Shown: one piece after another, positions 1-17,949 of the stretch
Layout of the letters: every line of letters starts with the position of its first letter
Numbering within the stretch: the stretch's first letter is position 1
Assembly (NCBI RefSeq): GCF_018812025.1
Contig: NC_063058.1
Span: forward strand, 20,452,297-20,516,296
Reading direction: 5' to 3'
DNA length: 64,000 bases
Source of the DNA: Megalobrama amblycephala
Taxonomy: Eukaryota > Chordata > Actinopteri > Cypriniformes > Xenocyprididae
Translations under genes and position numbers: made by a program
The notes under the pieces: model-generated
What the model saw: only the letters and a program-made list of their open reading frames with translations
Databases searched by the model: none
Told to the model about the DNA's origin: nothing

Positions 1-411
1 TGAGAGAGACACTGCTGTTTACATTTAGTATGGTAAATAAGATATTTATAGTATAGGTATAAAAAATATTTTAGTAGGCCTAATGAAATTTGAAGTAGGC
101 TAAATGAGAAATAATGCAAAGGAAAGTAAATTTTCTGAAATGTTGCGCTTTCTTGCGCTTGAAGGATAATCAGGGTACCCCCAGGATCCTCCAAATGAAA
201 TTCAAGGCTTTTTAAGACCTTTTTAATACCATTTTAAATGAAATTCAATGCCAACTTCGTACCCATTCTGACAGAAGTATGAGGGGAAAATGTCAAATCT
301 GTATAAATTTTGAACCCTAGAAAATAATTAATTCGGCATATATTTTTATACCTACTATAAATATTTTATTTACCATAGGCCTACTAAATGTAAACAGCAG
401 TGTCTCTCTCA
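1..411. repeat. Inverted-repeat element at left edge
   Basis: Positions 1-30 and 382-411 are a perfect 30-bp inverted repeat (TGAGAGAGACACTGCTGTTT and so on); a looser match extends inward to about 62 and 346. The element begins at the window edge, so its true end and target duplication cannot be seen. Confidence 0.7.
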
Positions 412-1646
412 TTGTTACAGAGTGTAATATAATTATATAGGCTAATACTATGATGTAATTGATATAATACTACTAATGTAATTGATGTAATACTACTAAT
501 ATACTAATATAATACTATTAATTGCAATAGTCTGGTGCAACTTCTCACATCCAACAAGGTGCATGGAATAAAAAAAATTAGTAATTTAGGAACAAAACCA
601 GCAACACTCATAGATGCCATGGAGGGGTCAGAAATAAACAAAAAAACTGAAGCTATATATATCAACTTTATTTTGCCAAAAAATAAAAATCTCTCATTGT
701 TATTAGTTTTTAACATTTAGTGGAAGTAGGCTGTTTTCCTTTACTTCATGCTAGCTTAAATAAAATTAAAATCTTGCACTGAACAACACTGTACAGAACA
801 AATACAACCCTTAAATACATTTGTACACTCTTCTGTTTCTTGACATGGTAGCATCGGACGCGTTTCGGTGATTTAAAACGACGCTCGTGACTTAAAGTCG
901 AGTGCTTTTACTGTAATTTAGGCAAGCGCGCTCATAATAGAAGCGACGCGGTTGAGAGCGCGGCTCATGGTTGCATAGCAACGACAGACGCCACGGGAGC
1001 GAAAGCGCATTGGAAAGAAGGAGAATGCCGGCGCGGCCGCGTATGTGACGCGTACTAGAGAATAATAATTATAATAATAATAATAATTTAGCGGGCCGGA
1101 TTATGTTTTATTTTTGAGATCAGTTGCGGGCCGTAAATGGCCCGCGGGCCGGCAGTTTGAGACCACTGGACTAGACTATCACAGAACACTGACACAATCA
1201 GCTACCCAATGATGATTTTCATTTAATCCGAGCACAGATATTGACTCGTATTACTCGTATAATACTCGTACTCGGCAGAAGTGCTTTATCCGTACCGGAT
1301 ACTCGTTTCAGCCGAGTATCCGGCTCATCTCTAGTAATTTACCTCACTTGCCTAGTAACCATAGTAACGGGTGCGTGAGCTTTCGCGCTTACTGCTATGA
1401 CGTGGAGCGCGAGGTGCACTCAACATTACGCTGCATGCATTTTTAATTAGCCTACACTAGTAACAGTTCATTTTGTTACGGTATGAACTTAATCCTAGGA
1501 AAAGTTAAAAAATAAAAAAAATAAAAATAAGACCTTTGTAACGAAATCCAAGACTTTGTATACCAAATTCAAGGCTATTAAGGCCTTAATTTTAGATTAT
1601 CAAATGTAAGACTTTTTCAATGCTTTTAAGACCCCGCGGGTACCCT
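171..1646. mobile_element. hAT-like element, CAGGGTACCC ends
   Basis: CAGGGTACCC at 171 and GGGTACCCTG ending at 1646 are complementary. The sequences just inside both ends share AAATTCAAGGCTxTTxAAG-like words. ATAAT flanks both sides (166-170 and 1647-1651), a partial target duplication. Inside, 1100-1170 carries another element end, ending GGCAGTTTGAGACCACTG. No transposase frame is visible. Confidence 0.6.
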
Positions 1647-1737
1647 GATAATATGGCCCTCCTATGAGGTGTCAATCACAGAAATGGCCCCCCGACAATT
1701 TGAGTTTGAGACCCCTGCTTTAAGGACTCTTCCATAC

Positions 1738-10042
<8,305 letters not shown>

Positions 10043-10105
10043 TCATCCAATGTCCCTCACTGTGGCACCATGAACCAACCCGGCCGCGAAAAAACTGCGT
10101 ACCGG

Positions 10106-10195
10106 TGCATTGTGGGACTTGTAGTTTTAGGCGGCACAACAGCTGTTGACCCACTTTTGAATTTTCTGGAAATAAACTACATTACCAAGCATTGT
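10106..10195 (-). promoter_or_regulatory. dnm1l promoter with ZNF143/THAP11-type motifs
   Basis: On the minus strand, 10106-10125 reads ACTACAAGTCCCACAATGCA, agreeing at 16 of 19 positions with the vertebrate SBS2 motif bound by ZNF143 (ACTACAATTCCCAGCATGC). A second, weaker, oppositely oriented match (ACTACATTACCAAGCATTG) is at 10176-10194. The region is CpG-containing and has no TATA box. The distance to the ATG (about 140 bp) suits a short 5'UTR. Factor binding is inferred from the motif only. Confidence 0.6.
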
Positions 10196-10676
10196 TCTGA
10201 GTGAATGCGCCAAGGCAACCGTATCTACGGGGTGAAACAAAAATATTTTGGAGCATACAGGAAAACGTGTTTTGGGTGAGAAAGCACGGAATATAGTTAA
10301 AGTGCCAATATTACATAAATTATGACACATGTAGATATGTGGTGTTATTAATATGGTTATCTGAGCAACAACACATGTAGTGTTTTAATAAATATAGGAC
10401 TACACACCAAGTGAAATGTTACTGGATAAACTATTAACAGTTAAATACAAAATGTAAAAATGCCAGAGTATAAAAAACAAAATAAACAGTATGAAAAGAA
10501 TGCCACTTAAATTATCAATGTATTATTTTTGTTATTAATATTAAATAAGAGCCTTTTGCTTGTTTACATATATATACAAAACACTTCAGTATTATTTAAA
10601 GTCATCAATATTTTAAAAAAAATGGGTTCAGAGCAAAACCATTTCAATGTATGTTTATCAAACTTCTCCAATAATA

Positions 10677-12196
10677 CAAACCTGATTCCAAAAAAAGTTG
10701 GGACACTGTACAAATTGTGAATAAAAACAGAATGCAATGATGTGGACGTTTCAAATTTTTAATATTTTATTCAAAATACAACATAGATGACATATCAAAT
10801 GTTTAAACTGAGAAAATGTATAATTTTAAGGAAAAAATAAGTTGATTTTAAATTTCATGGCATCAACACATCTCAAAAAAGTTGGGACAAGGCCATGTTT
10901 ACCACGGTGTGGCATCCCCTCTTCTTTTTATAACAGTCTGCAAACGTCTGGGGACTGAGGAGACAAGTTGCTCAAGTTTAGGAATAGGAATGTTGTCCCA
11001 TTCTTGTCTAATACAGGCTTCTAGTTGCTCAACTGTCTTAGGTCTTCTTTGTCGCATCTTCCTCTTTATGATGCACCAAATGTTTTCTATGGGTGAAGGA
11101 TCTGGACTGCAGGCTGGCCATTTCTGTACCCGGATCCTTCTTCTACGCAGCCATGATGTTGTAATTGATGCAGTATGTGGTCTGGCATTGTCATGTTGGA
11201 AAATGCAAGGTCTTCCCTGAAAGAGACGACGTCTGGATGGGAGCATATGTTGTTCTAGAACTTGGATATACCTTTCAGCATTGATGGTGCCTTTCCAGAT
11301 ATGCAAGCTGCCCATGTCACACCGACTCATGCAACCCCATACCATCAGAGATGCAGGCTTCTGAACTGAGCGCTGATAACAACTTGGGTTGTCCTTGTCC
11401 TCTTTAGTCCGGATGACATGGCATCCCAGTTTTCCAAAAAGAACTTCAAATTTTGATTTGTCTGACCACAGAACAGTTTTCCACTTTGCCACAGTCCATT
11501 TTAAATGAGCCTTGGCCCAGAGAAAACACCTGCGCTTCTGGATCATGTTTAGATATGGCTTCTTTTTTGACCTATAGAGTTTTAGCCGGCAACGGCGAAT
11601 GGCACGGTGGATTGTGTTCACTGACAATGTTTTCTGGAAGTACTCCTGAGCCCATGTTGTGATTTCCATTACAGTAGCATTCCTGTATGTGATGCAGTGC
11701 CGTCTAAGGGCCCGAAGATCACGGATGATATTATGCACTGTAGATGATGATAACTTCAAACTCTTTGCAATTTTTCTCTGAGAAACTCCTTTCTGATATT
11801 GCTCCACTATTTTTTGCCGCAGCATTGGGGGAATTGGTGATCCTCTGCCCATCTTGACTTCTGAGAGACACTGCCACTCTGAGAGGCTCTTTTTATACCC
11901 AATCATGTTGCCAATTGACCTGATAAGTTGCAAATTGGTCCTCCAGCTGTTCCTTATATGTACATTTAACGTTTCCAGCCTCTTACTGCTACCTGTTCCA
12001 ACTTTTTTGGAATGTGTAGCTCTCATGAAATCCAAAATGAGCCAATATTTGGCATGACATTTCAAAATGTCTCACTTTCAACATTTGATATGTTATCTAT
12101 ATTCTATTGTGAAGTTTATGAGATTTGTAAATTATTGCATTCCTTTTTTTTATTCACAATTTGTAGAGTGTCCCAACTTTTTTGGAATCGGGTTTG
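10677..12196 (-). mobile_element. Tc1-like transposon with IR/DR ends and uninterrupted transposase
   Basis: The ends are inverted: CAAACCTGATTCCAAAAAAA at the left and CAAACCCGATTCCAAAAAAG at the right, flanked by TA at 10675-10676 and 12197-12198. The first about 50 bp of the two ends differ at only about three positions. A second, shorter copy of the AAAAAAGTTGGGACA motif occurs inside each end (about 10863-10889 and 11992-12018), the double-repeat IR/DR layout known from Sleeping Beauty-type elements. The element lies between dnm1l and dnajb9. Confidence 0.93.
10899..11852 (-). CDS. Tc1-family transposase (DD34E), 317 residues
   Basis: A cut-and-paste transposase that binds the element's ends and integrates at TA. 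The start MGRGSPIPPMLRQKIVEQYQ at 11852 was chosen as the usual N-terminus; the frame stays open further upstream. The N-terminal helix-turn-helix contains KGVSQRKIAKSLKLSSSTVH. The catalytic residues are the D of VLWSDKSKF, the D of FQHDNARPHT and the E of SPIENIW, with 34 residues between the last two (DD34E). The motif is WSDK rather than the common WSDE; the changed residue is not catalytic. The frame has no stop or frameshift, so the copy is young and might be functional. Length is slightly below the usual about 340. Confidence 0.92.
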   Translation of the reverse strand: MGRGSPIPPMLRQKIVEQYQKGVSQRKIAKSLKLSSSTVHNIIRDLRALRRHCITYRNATVMEITTWAQEYFQKTLSVNTIHRAIRRCRLKLYRSKKKPYLNMIQKRRCFLWAKAHLKWTVAKWKTVLWSDKSKFEVLFGKLGCHVIRTKEDKDNPSCYQRSVQKPASLMVWGCMSRCDMGSLHIWKGTINAERYIQVLEQHMLPSRRRLFQGRPCIFQHDNARPHTASITTSWLRRRRIRVQKWPACSPDPSPIENIWCIIKRKMRQRRPKTVEQLEACIRQEWDNIPIPKLEQLVSSVPRRLQTVIKRRGDATPW

Positions 12197-12247
12197 TATT
12201 AATAATTGTGTAACATGCCTTTTTCTTGTCCCATGGGCATTGACATA

Positions 12248-13831
12248 CAGTGCACAGCATAAATGAGTACATCCCCTCTGAAACTTCTGAAAGTCAGCAG
12301 TTACTCAATTACTTAGAAGTCATGTTAGGGTTCTTTAGAGATATAATGTTCCAGCAAGTTTGCTTAATCAATTACCAAAAAAGCATGTCAAAATTATTCA
12401 GGAAAATAAAATTTTCTTATCAAGGTGATAAAATGTTGTGTAGCAAAAATGAGTACACCTTCCTAAAAGTTACTAAATAAACATTTTCTGGTGTAAGTTT
12501 AAGGCAATGTTTGATCAACAGGTAAGTTGAACCAAAACATTTAAAGAGAAGTAATTTCTTGACAATTAAAAGTGTTATATAGCCCACTGAATCATTCTCA
12601 GACTTAATGCTGACAACCATGGAACCACTTGGGAGAGAACTGTCAGGAGACTTATTTCTTAGCACAAAAGAGGACAGTGGTACAAGAGGATTACCAAATC
12701 ATTGTTTTAAGTGTGAAAATATAGCAAAAGTAACACAGAAATTCAAAAACAATTTACTTGTGACAAGGCCCCTGAAAAAAATCAGGCCTTCATTTTAAGC
12801 TTTCATTTAGTGATGAGGGATTTTTTTTTTTTTTTTTTGCTAGACAAAGAGCAGGAGAAATACCAAGCAAGTGTCTCAGAGCTAGCAAAAGCTATGAAAA
12901 GAGTGACTGTTTATCTCACAGATTAAGATGCAGCCTGCAGAAATGACATGCATGGTTGTTGTTGTTCTCACTGGAACTACCAACTGTAGTCAAAGCAAAA
13001 TAAAGTCAGTTAGCCATTTCCAAAGCCCATATTTACAAAATATAGATTCTGGGAATCATTACTCTGGTCTCATGAGACCAAATCAATCATTTTGGATCTA
13101 ATGGCATCCAAAATGTTATGGTGTTGCTAGAGGAGGAGTACAGTGAGAAGTGCCTGGTTCCCACAGTAAAGTTCAGTGGTAGTAAAGCTCTTATATAGGG
13201 ATATATTGAGTTGTGCTTTATCAATGCTGTCATGAATTCCCACACCACTGTGTAATTTAATACACAAACTTGAAACAGAAGATGTTACCATTTCCTCACT
13301 CCCTGCATTGTGAGGCATTTTTTCAACATGAGGATATGCATTCTCCCAAGCTGAAAAACCTTCTGTGGACATGTATTGCACTCAATCTTAACACTCTTGA
13401 GCGCCTGTGGGGGATTCTGTAGAGACGAGTTGAGCAACACTCCCCATTAAAGATCAGGGCATTAAAGGAGCTCATCATCCAGGAGTTAAACAGGACAGAT
13501 GTGACAATTTGTAATGAACTTGTACACTCCGTGCCAAGAAGGGTCAGAGCAGTATATTCAAAATTATGGAGGGCATACTAAGTGCTAGAATATTATACAT
13601 TTGTTGAATTAAATCTAGGGTGTATTCATTTCTGCAATCCTTAATTTAAACAAAATTGGCTAATTTACTTATTTTATGGCTATTAATGACATATATTTCT
13701 CAGTTTTTATTATGTATATGTTTAATACATTTTAGTTTTGCCATCTTTCCATGAATTGTATTAGTGATCATAAAGAAAATAAATATTTTGTATTTGTTCA
13801 GAGGGGGTGTACTCATTTATGCTGTGCACTG
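12248..13831 (+). mobile_element. Decayed Tc1-like transposon (copy B)
   Basis: Inverted ends CAGTGCACAGCATAAATGAG at 12248 and their complement ending at 13831 are flanked by TA. The plus strand holds a broken transposase: a start-like MEPLGRELSGD near 12619 and LLWSHETKS near 13058-13085 (decayed form of the WSDETK catalytic motif), with stops and frameshifts between. It is the same family as the copy at 37612. Confidence 0.85.
12610..13580 (+). pseudogene. Tc1 transposase relic (copy B)
   Basis: Fragments in several frames resemble the transposase of the 37612 copy: MEPLGREL at the N-terminus, WSHETKS in place of WSDETK, and a final block near 13390-13570 (SAPVGDSVETS-like in place of NPIEHLWGILK). 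Multiple stops and frame changes make it non-functional. Confidence 0.7.
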
Positions 13832-13857
13832 TATATACTGTAACATATGTCAGAAAC

Positions 13858-13893
<36 letters not shown>

Positions 13894-14006
13894 GTTTACT
13901 GAGGGTACTAAAAATGCTGCTGTATCATAACGGCACAACAATAAATATTTGTGTTTTTTAAAAATTCTAAAGAAAAAGGTCCTCAAACAAATAGTTTTGA
14001 ACACGA

Positions 14007-14012
14007 TTTATT
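14007..14012 (-). terminator. Probable dnajb9 polyadenylation signal
   Basis: AATAAA on the minus strand lies about 1.5 kb past the dnajb9 stop. No better signal was noticed between it and the stop codon. Cleavage would fall around 13985-14000. The assignment is positional. Confidence 0.45.
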
Positions 14013-14254
14013 GTTAACCCAAGTATACATATACATTTGGGTTCAAACAGGCTATTTAAGATTTACTTTTCATCCATAGGATTAAAATAAAGAAAGTGCC
14101 AAATGAGTCTACCGAGACTCATAACAAACATGTCAGCGAGTAACAGTTAAACCAACAGGACAGCTGCCTTTAAATATTGCACATGGGATTATTCAACAAA
14201 ACAGGTCACAGGTGATGTCACACAGGAACACAGCTGGGTTATACATCATATTTA

Positions 14255-14287
<33 letters not shown>

Positions 14288-17200
14288 CATTGTCAGGCAA
14301 ATGTTAAGTTGGTACATTCCCCTTGTATCTTTTTAGGGGTAAGTTAACACTGCCATATAAAAAGAAACAATCAAACTCTTATGTTTTGTTACAAACATAT
14401 AAAAAGTTCAGCCAAAATACACTTTGGCTTAGAGAACAATGTCAGACTTGTACTTTCCTAAAACAAAAGCTGTTTACAAACCCAACCGGGTAACTGATGT
14501 ACATGACAAAAATGGAGACCTACTTTCTCTCAGCCATGCAAACGATAATACACATGAGGTCATAAAAGTGCTCCAATCTGATTACAATAACCTAAATCTA
14601 CCACAACGAGTGGGAAAGGCACCTCTCTATCTAATAAGTGTGAGTTTAAAGAAACTACTTCAGTATAATTAACTATATCATTCACAGCAATGCAACAAAC
14701 ATTTGTTTAGCTTCACAAAAAAATAAAAGGGCAGTTCATGAAGATGCAAACTGAAATTTTAAAAATGTGATGCTTTGAGCGAGCGCTGTTCGAGCGCGGA
14801 TTCGTAAACACCTCTGATTGGTCATTGTGTTCACGCACTCAACAGATATGTCTGTGATTGGCTACAAAATAGACATCAATGATGCTCTACACAGAGACAC
14901 ACGGTAGACGCCTTTTTTCAAACGATCCCGTTGATCATTGTAGCCAATCACAGACATATCTGATGAGTGCGTGAACACAATGGCCAATCAGACGTGTTTA
15001 AGAATCCGCTCAACAGTGCTCAAAGTGTCACATTTTTAAAATTTCAGTACCGACTTGGTATCGCGGTACACTACTCCAGTCCAAAGATGAATGTTCAGCA
15101 CCAAAAATGTACAATCTTGGATAAGTAAGTTTCGGGATTTCAGCACATTCATTCTTTCAACATAACAGGCGAGTTTAGTAGCTAACCAAGCATGAAATTG
15201 AACAACTAGTTTCATATGGTCAAGAAAGTGCGATTTAAACATAAATGTACACTAATATCAGAGTGTCATCAAATATAGTTTGTCATCAATAAACTAATGA
15301 CCATTTTTTTTTATGTTTTGGTGCTGCAGGGATGAAAACAAACTCATAAAAGCCTAAAACTAGACTATTAAGAGGCCACTATCCCATGTAGTGTCAATTG
15401 TAGATGTCAATCAAACCAACTGAAACTCCAAATGCATCTTACATAAAGATCAGTCACTGGTAAAATCAAACCCCACTCATCACAGCAGCAAATTAATAAC
15501 TCAAACTAAATCAGACATAAAAATACAAGTGTGATTGGTCCGCTCTGTCGTTTAGGAGGAGGTGCAGTCCGTGTAGGTGGTGACCATGTTTCCTCTTCGC
15601 TGGGTCACCGTTCTGCAGTGTTGTTTGGTTGTGCCCTGAAACCTGTTCTCTGTCCTTTTTATGTGTCGGTCAAATGTAAACATCTTCTCCATATCTTCAA
15701 ACATGTCCTCGAAGGCTCCGGTACCGAAAGTACCCTGGAAGTGTCTCTTGTGGCGGTTGTGTGCTTGCTGGTGGGCCTTGAAGTGCTCTTCAAAGTGCCG
15801 TTTTGGCCGAGCGTGTCTGTTTTGGCTATAGATGTCGAAGTCTCTGAACATGTCGTTGAAGTTGAAATCAAAGGAATGATGAAAACGCTGCCCTGCGTTC
15901 ATGTCTTCATTGCTGAACGCATTGTCTCCTAATTGGTCATACTCTCGCCTTCTTTTCTCATCCGACAGGGTTTCATATGCTGCAGAACGAGTTATACATG
16001 ACACAGTGACTTTGCTAATAAACATGCTGTTTAATTGTAGATCACTATATCAAGTAGTTAATCAAGCAACATTTTAAGATATATTAAAATAGAAAACTTT
16101 TAAATAGTAATAATATTTCACACTACCTTCTGCAATCTCTCGAAATTTGGTTTCCGCATCGGGGCTCTTGTTCTTGTCTGGGTGATATTTCATGGCAAGC
16201 TTGTGAAAAGCTTTTTTGATCTGACGATCGGAAGCATCTTTTGGCACACCGAGGATGTCATAGTAGTCCTTTCTGGCCAGTATGAGTTCTGTTATCACCA
16301 GGATGCACACTGCGAACATCAGTGTTGACTGTGCCGTGGCCATGCTTCTGGCTGCTTGACAAGATGATAGAAGAAAGAACAGAATTTTTACAAGTCTAAA
16401 CAATGAATTAATATCTACACATCATCTATACCTCTTAAAGGATTAGTTCACTTTTAAATGTCATCCAAGATGTTCATGTCTTTCTTTCTTCAGTCGAAAA
16501 GAAATGAAGGATTTTGATGAAAACATTCCAGGATTATTCTCCTTATAGTGGACTTCAATGGCCTCCAAACGGTTGAAGGTCAAAATTACAGTTTCGGTGC
16601 AGCTTCAAAGGGCTTTAAACAATATCAGACGAGGAATAAGGGTCTTATCTAGTGAAATTCGAAAAAAATGTAAATGTAAATATGCTTTATATAAACAAAT
16701 GATCGCCTTTGTAAGTGCTTCCGCTTTCCGTATTCTTCAAAAAGTTTACGCTGTATGTCCTACGCCTTCCCTATTCTACTTACAGAATGAACGCAGCACT
16801 AGATCTGTTTTTTCGTAAGTAGAATAGGGAAAGCATAGGGCATACAGCGTAAGCTTTTTGAAGAATACGAAAGTGCGGTTTTGGTGGAAGCATTTGCAAG
16901 GCGACCATTTGTGTTTATAAGGCATATACAGTTGTATTTTTTTCGAAAATGACCAATCGTTTCGCTAGATAAGACTCTTATTCCTCGTCTGGTATCGTTT
17001 AAAGCCTTTTGAAGCTGCACTGAAACTGTAATTTTGACCTTCAACCGTAAGGAGGCCATTGAAGTCCACTATAAGGAGAATAATCCTGGAATGTTTTCAT
17101 CAAAAACCTTCATTTCTTTTCGACTGAAGAAAGAAAGACATGAACATCTTGGATGACATGGGGGTGAGTAAATTAACAGGAAAAGTTTATTTAAAAGTGG

Positions 17201-17850
17201 ACTAATCCTTTAATAACAAAGTAATATTACATTAAAATGAATCTGTAAATATATTTAAGCAGGAAAGAATTTAAATAAACAAAAGCAATGTTACTTCTTT
17301 GTACAGTGGAATCAAATCATCAACATTCATGATGTTGTATACTTGCTCCTACAGAAATTTTAGCTTTACCAATGCACCACGCCCCCTTGATTAACAATAG
17401 TGTTGCTGTTTTAAACGTTTCTTTAAATTTAATTTTTTTAATTTTAATATTTATTTAATAACCATTTTTATTAAACAGAATATAATTGTTATCTTTCGGT
17501 TATATTATTATTTAGAATATTGCGTTTGCCAGCGTGTGTTTTGTTTTGCAATATTTTGTATTTTACAATATTTTCTTCATATTGTTTCATTTATTAAGAA
17601 TAATAAAAGCAACGCAACACGCCTTTCGAAACCAACTTTCATAAGACTGACAAACTCATTTAGCTAGCTTGCTAACATGAACGTAATGTCTTATCTCATC
17701 TTATCGCACTATCAACAAATATATTCGCATTATTAAAACATGCCATATAAATGAAAACAAATAATATTTACTCGTGAATTCGGGCTTAGTTTGGAGCACG
17801 TACTTACTGTTCCTGACAGCAGCGCCGATGAAAATGATCAAAACTGACAC
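14007..17850 (-). CDS. dnajb9: DnaJ homolog B9 (ERdj4), complete gene
   Basis: ERdj4 is an ER-lumenal J-domain co-chaperone of BiP involved in ER-associated degradation and the unfolded protein response. The coding parts are 16127-16343 and 15552-15979, joined in phase 1, giving 214 residues (human is about 223). Residues 1-23 form a hydrophobic signal or anchor ([15 protein letters not shown]). The J domain (about 26-90) contains [20 protein letters not shown] and the catalytic HPD at 54-56. A central region rich in F, N, H and R follows, then the conserved MFEDMEKMF and the C-terminal [20 protein letters not shown] non-coding first exon ends at 17808 before a perfect GTAAGT donor. Intron 1 (about 1.46 kb) carries a fold-back transposon. 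The 3'UTR appears to run to an AATAAA at 14007-14012. The sequence does not decide between the teleost a and b copies. Confidence 0.95.
14766..15034. repeat. Imperfect inverted repeat in dnajb9 3'UTR
   Basis: Two arms flank a centre near 14900: GATTGGTCATTGTGTTCACG with CAACAGATATGTCTGTGATT on the left, and their complements at 14941-15000. The same sequence family appears at 4945-5050 in dnm1l intron 2, next to the same ACCGACTTGGTATCG tail. It is a mobile-element remnant that would be transcribed as part of the dnajb9 3'UTR. Confidence 0.65.
15552..15979 (-). CDS. dnajb9: dnajb9 exon 3: end of J domain to stop
   Basis: The acceptor CGTTCTGCAG ends at 15980 and the TAA stop is at 15552-15554. 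The exon starts in phase 1 and completes the Ala codon of [19 protein letters not shown], the last J-domain helix. The rest is the substrate-binding part with the ERdj4-typical C-terminus. Confidence 0.95.
16127..16351 (-). CDS. dnajb9: dnajb9 exon 2: start codon, signal/anchor and J domain
   Basis: The acceptor CAAGCAG precedes 16351, the ATG is at 16343, and the exon ends GCAGAAG before GTAGTG (16121-16126). It encodes residues 1-72 plus one base. It contains the hydrophobic N-terminus and the J-domain helices with HPDKN. Two upstream in-frame ATGs in the intronic sequence are ignored because they lie before the acceptor. Confidence 0.93.
16435..17213. mobile_element. TTAA fold-back element in dnajb9 intron 1
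   Basis: TTAAAGGATTAGTTCACTTT at the left and AAGTGGACTAATCCTTTAA at the right bound two arms of about 240 bp (CCAAGATGTTCATGTCTTTC, CTTATAGTGGACTTCAATGG and so on, mirrored at 16960-17160). The centre contains a further inverted segment around 16800. The same family forms the arms of the 21053-22956 element. Confidence 0.88.
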
Positions 17851-17900
17851 TGCTGTTTTCAATATTTGGGCCGTACAACACGACTCGCAATCCTATTGGT
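17808..17900 (-). promoter_or_regulatory. dnajb9 non-coding exon 1 and proximal promoter
   Basis: The exon 1 3' end is at 17808, followed by donor GTAAGTA (17801-17807). Upstream on the minus strand an ACCAATAGG CCAAT box covers 17892-17900. Further upstream, 17911-17920 holds TCACGTGGT, an ACGT-core element. CCAAT plus CCACG elements are the parts of ER stress response elements, but the spacing here is not the canonical N9. The transcription start near 17830-17850 is a guess from the CCAAT distance. Confidence 0.5.
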
Positions 17901-17949
17901 CCAGCTCTGTACCACGTGATCTTTAGACGCCAAAAGAACTCTGTTGCGT

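Noticed and set aside
10882..11220. Plus-strand 112-codon frame across the Tc1 element
   Set aside because: Antisense shadow of the DD34E transposase.
16681..17059. Frames [20 protein letters not shown] and [20 protein letters not shown] at the two ends of the dnajb9 intron 1 element, also near 22800
   Set aside because: They are the same arm of a fold-back transposon read from each end; the similarity reflects the inverted repeat, not a gene.
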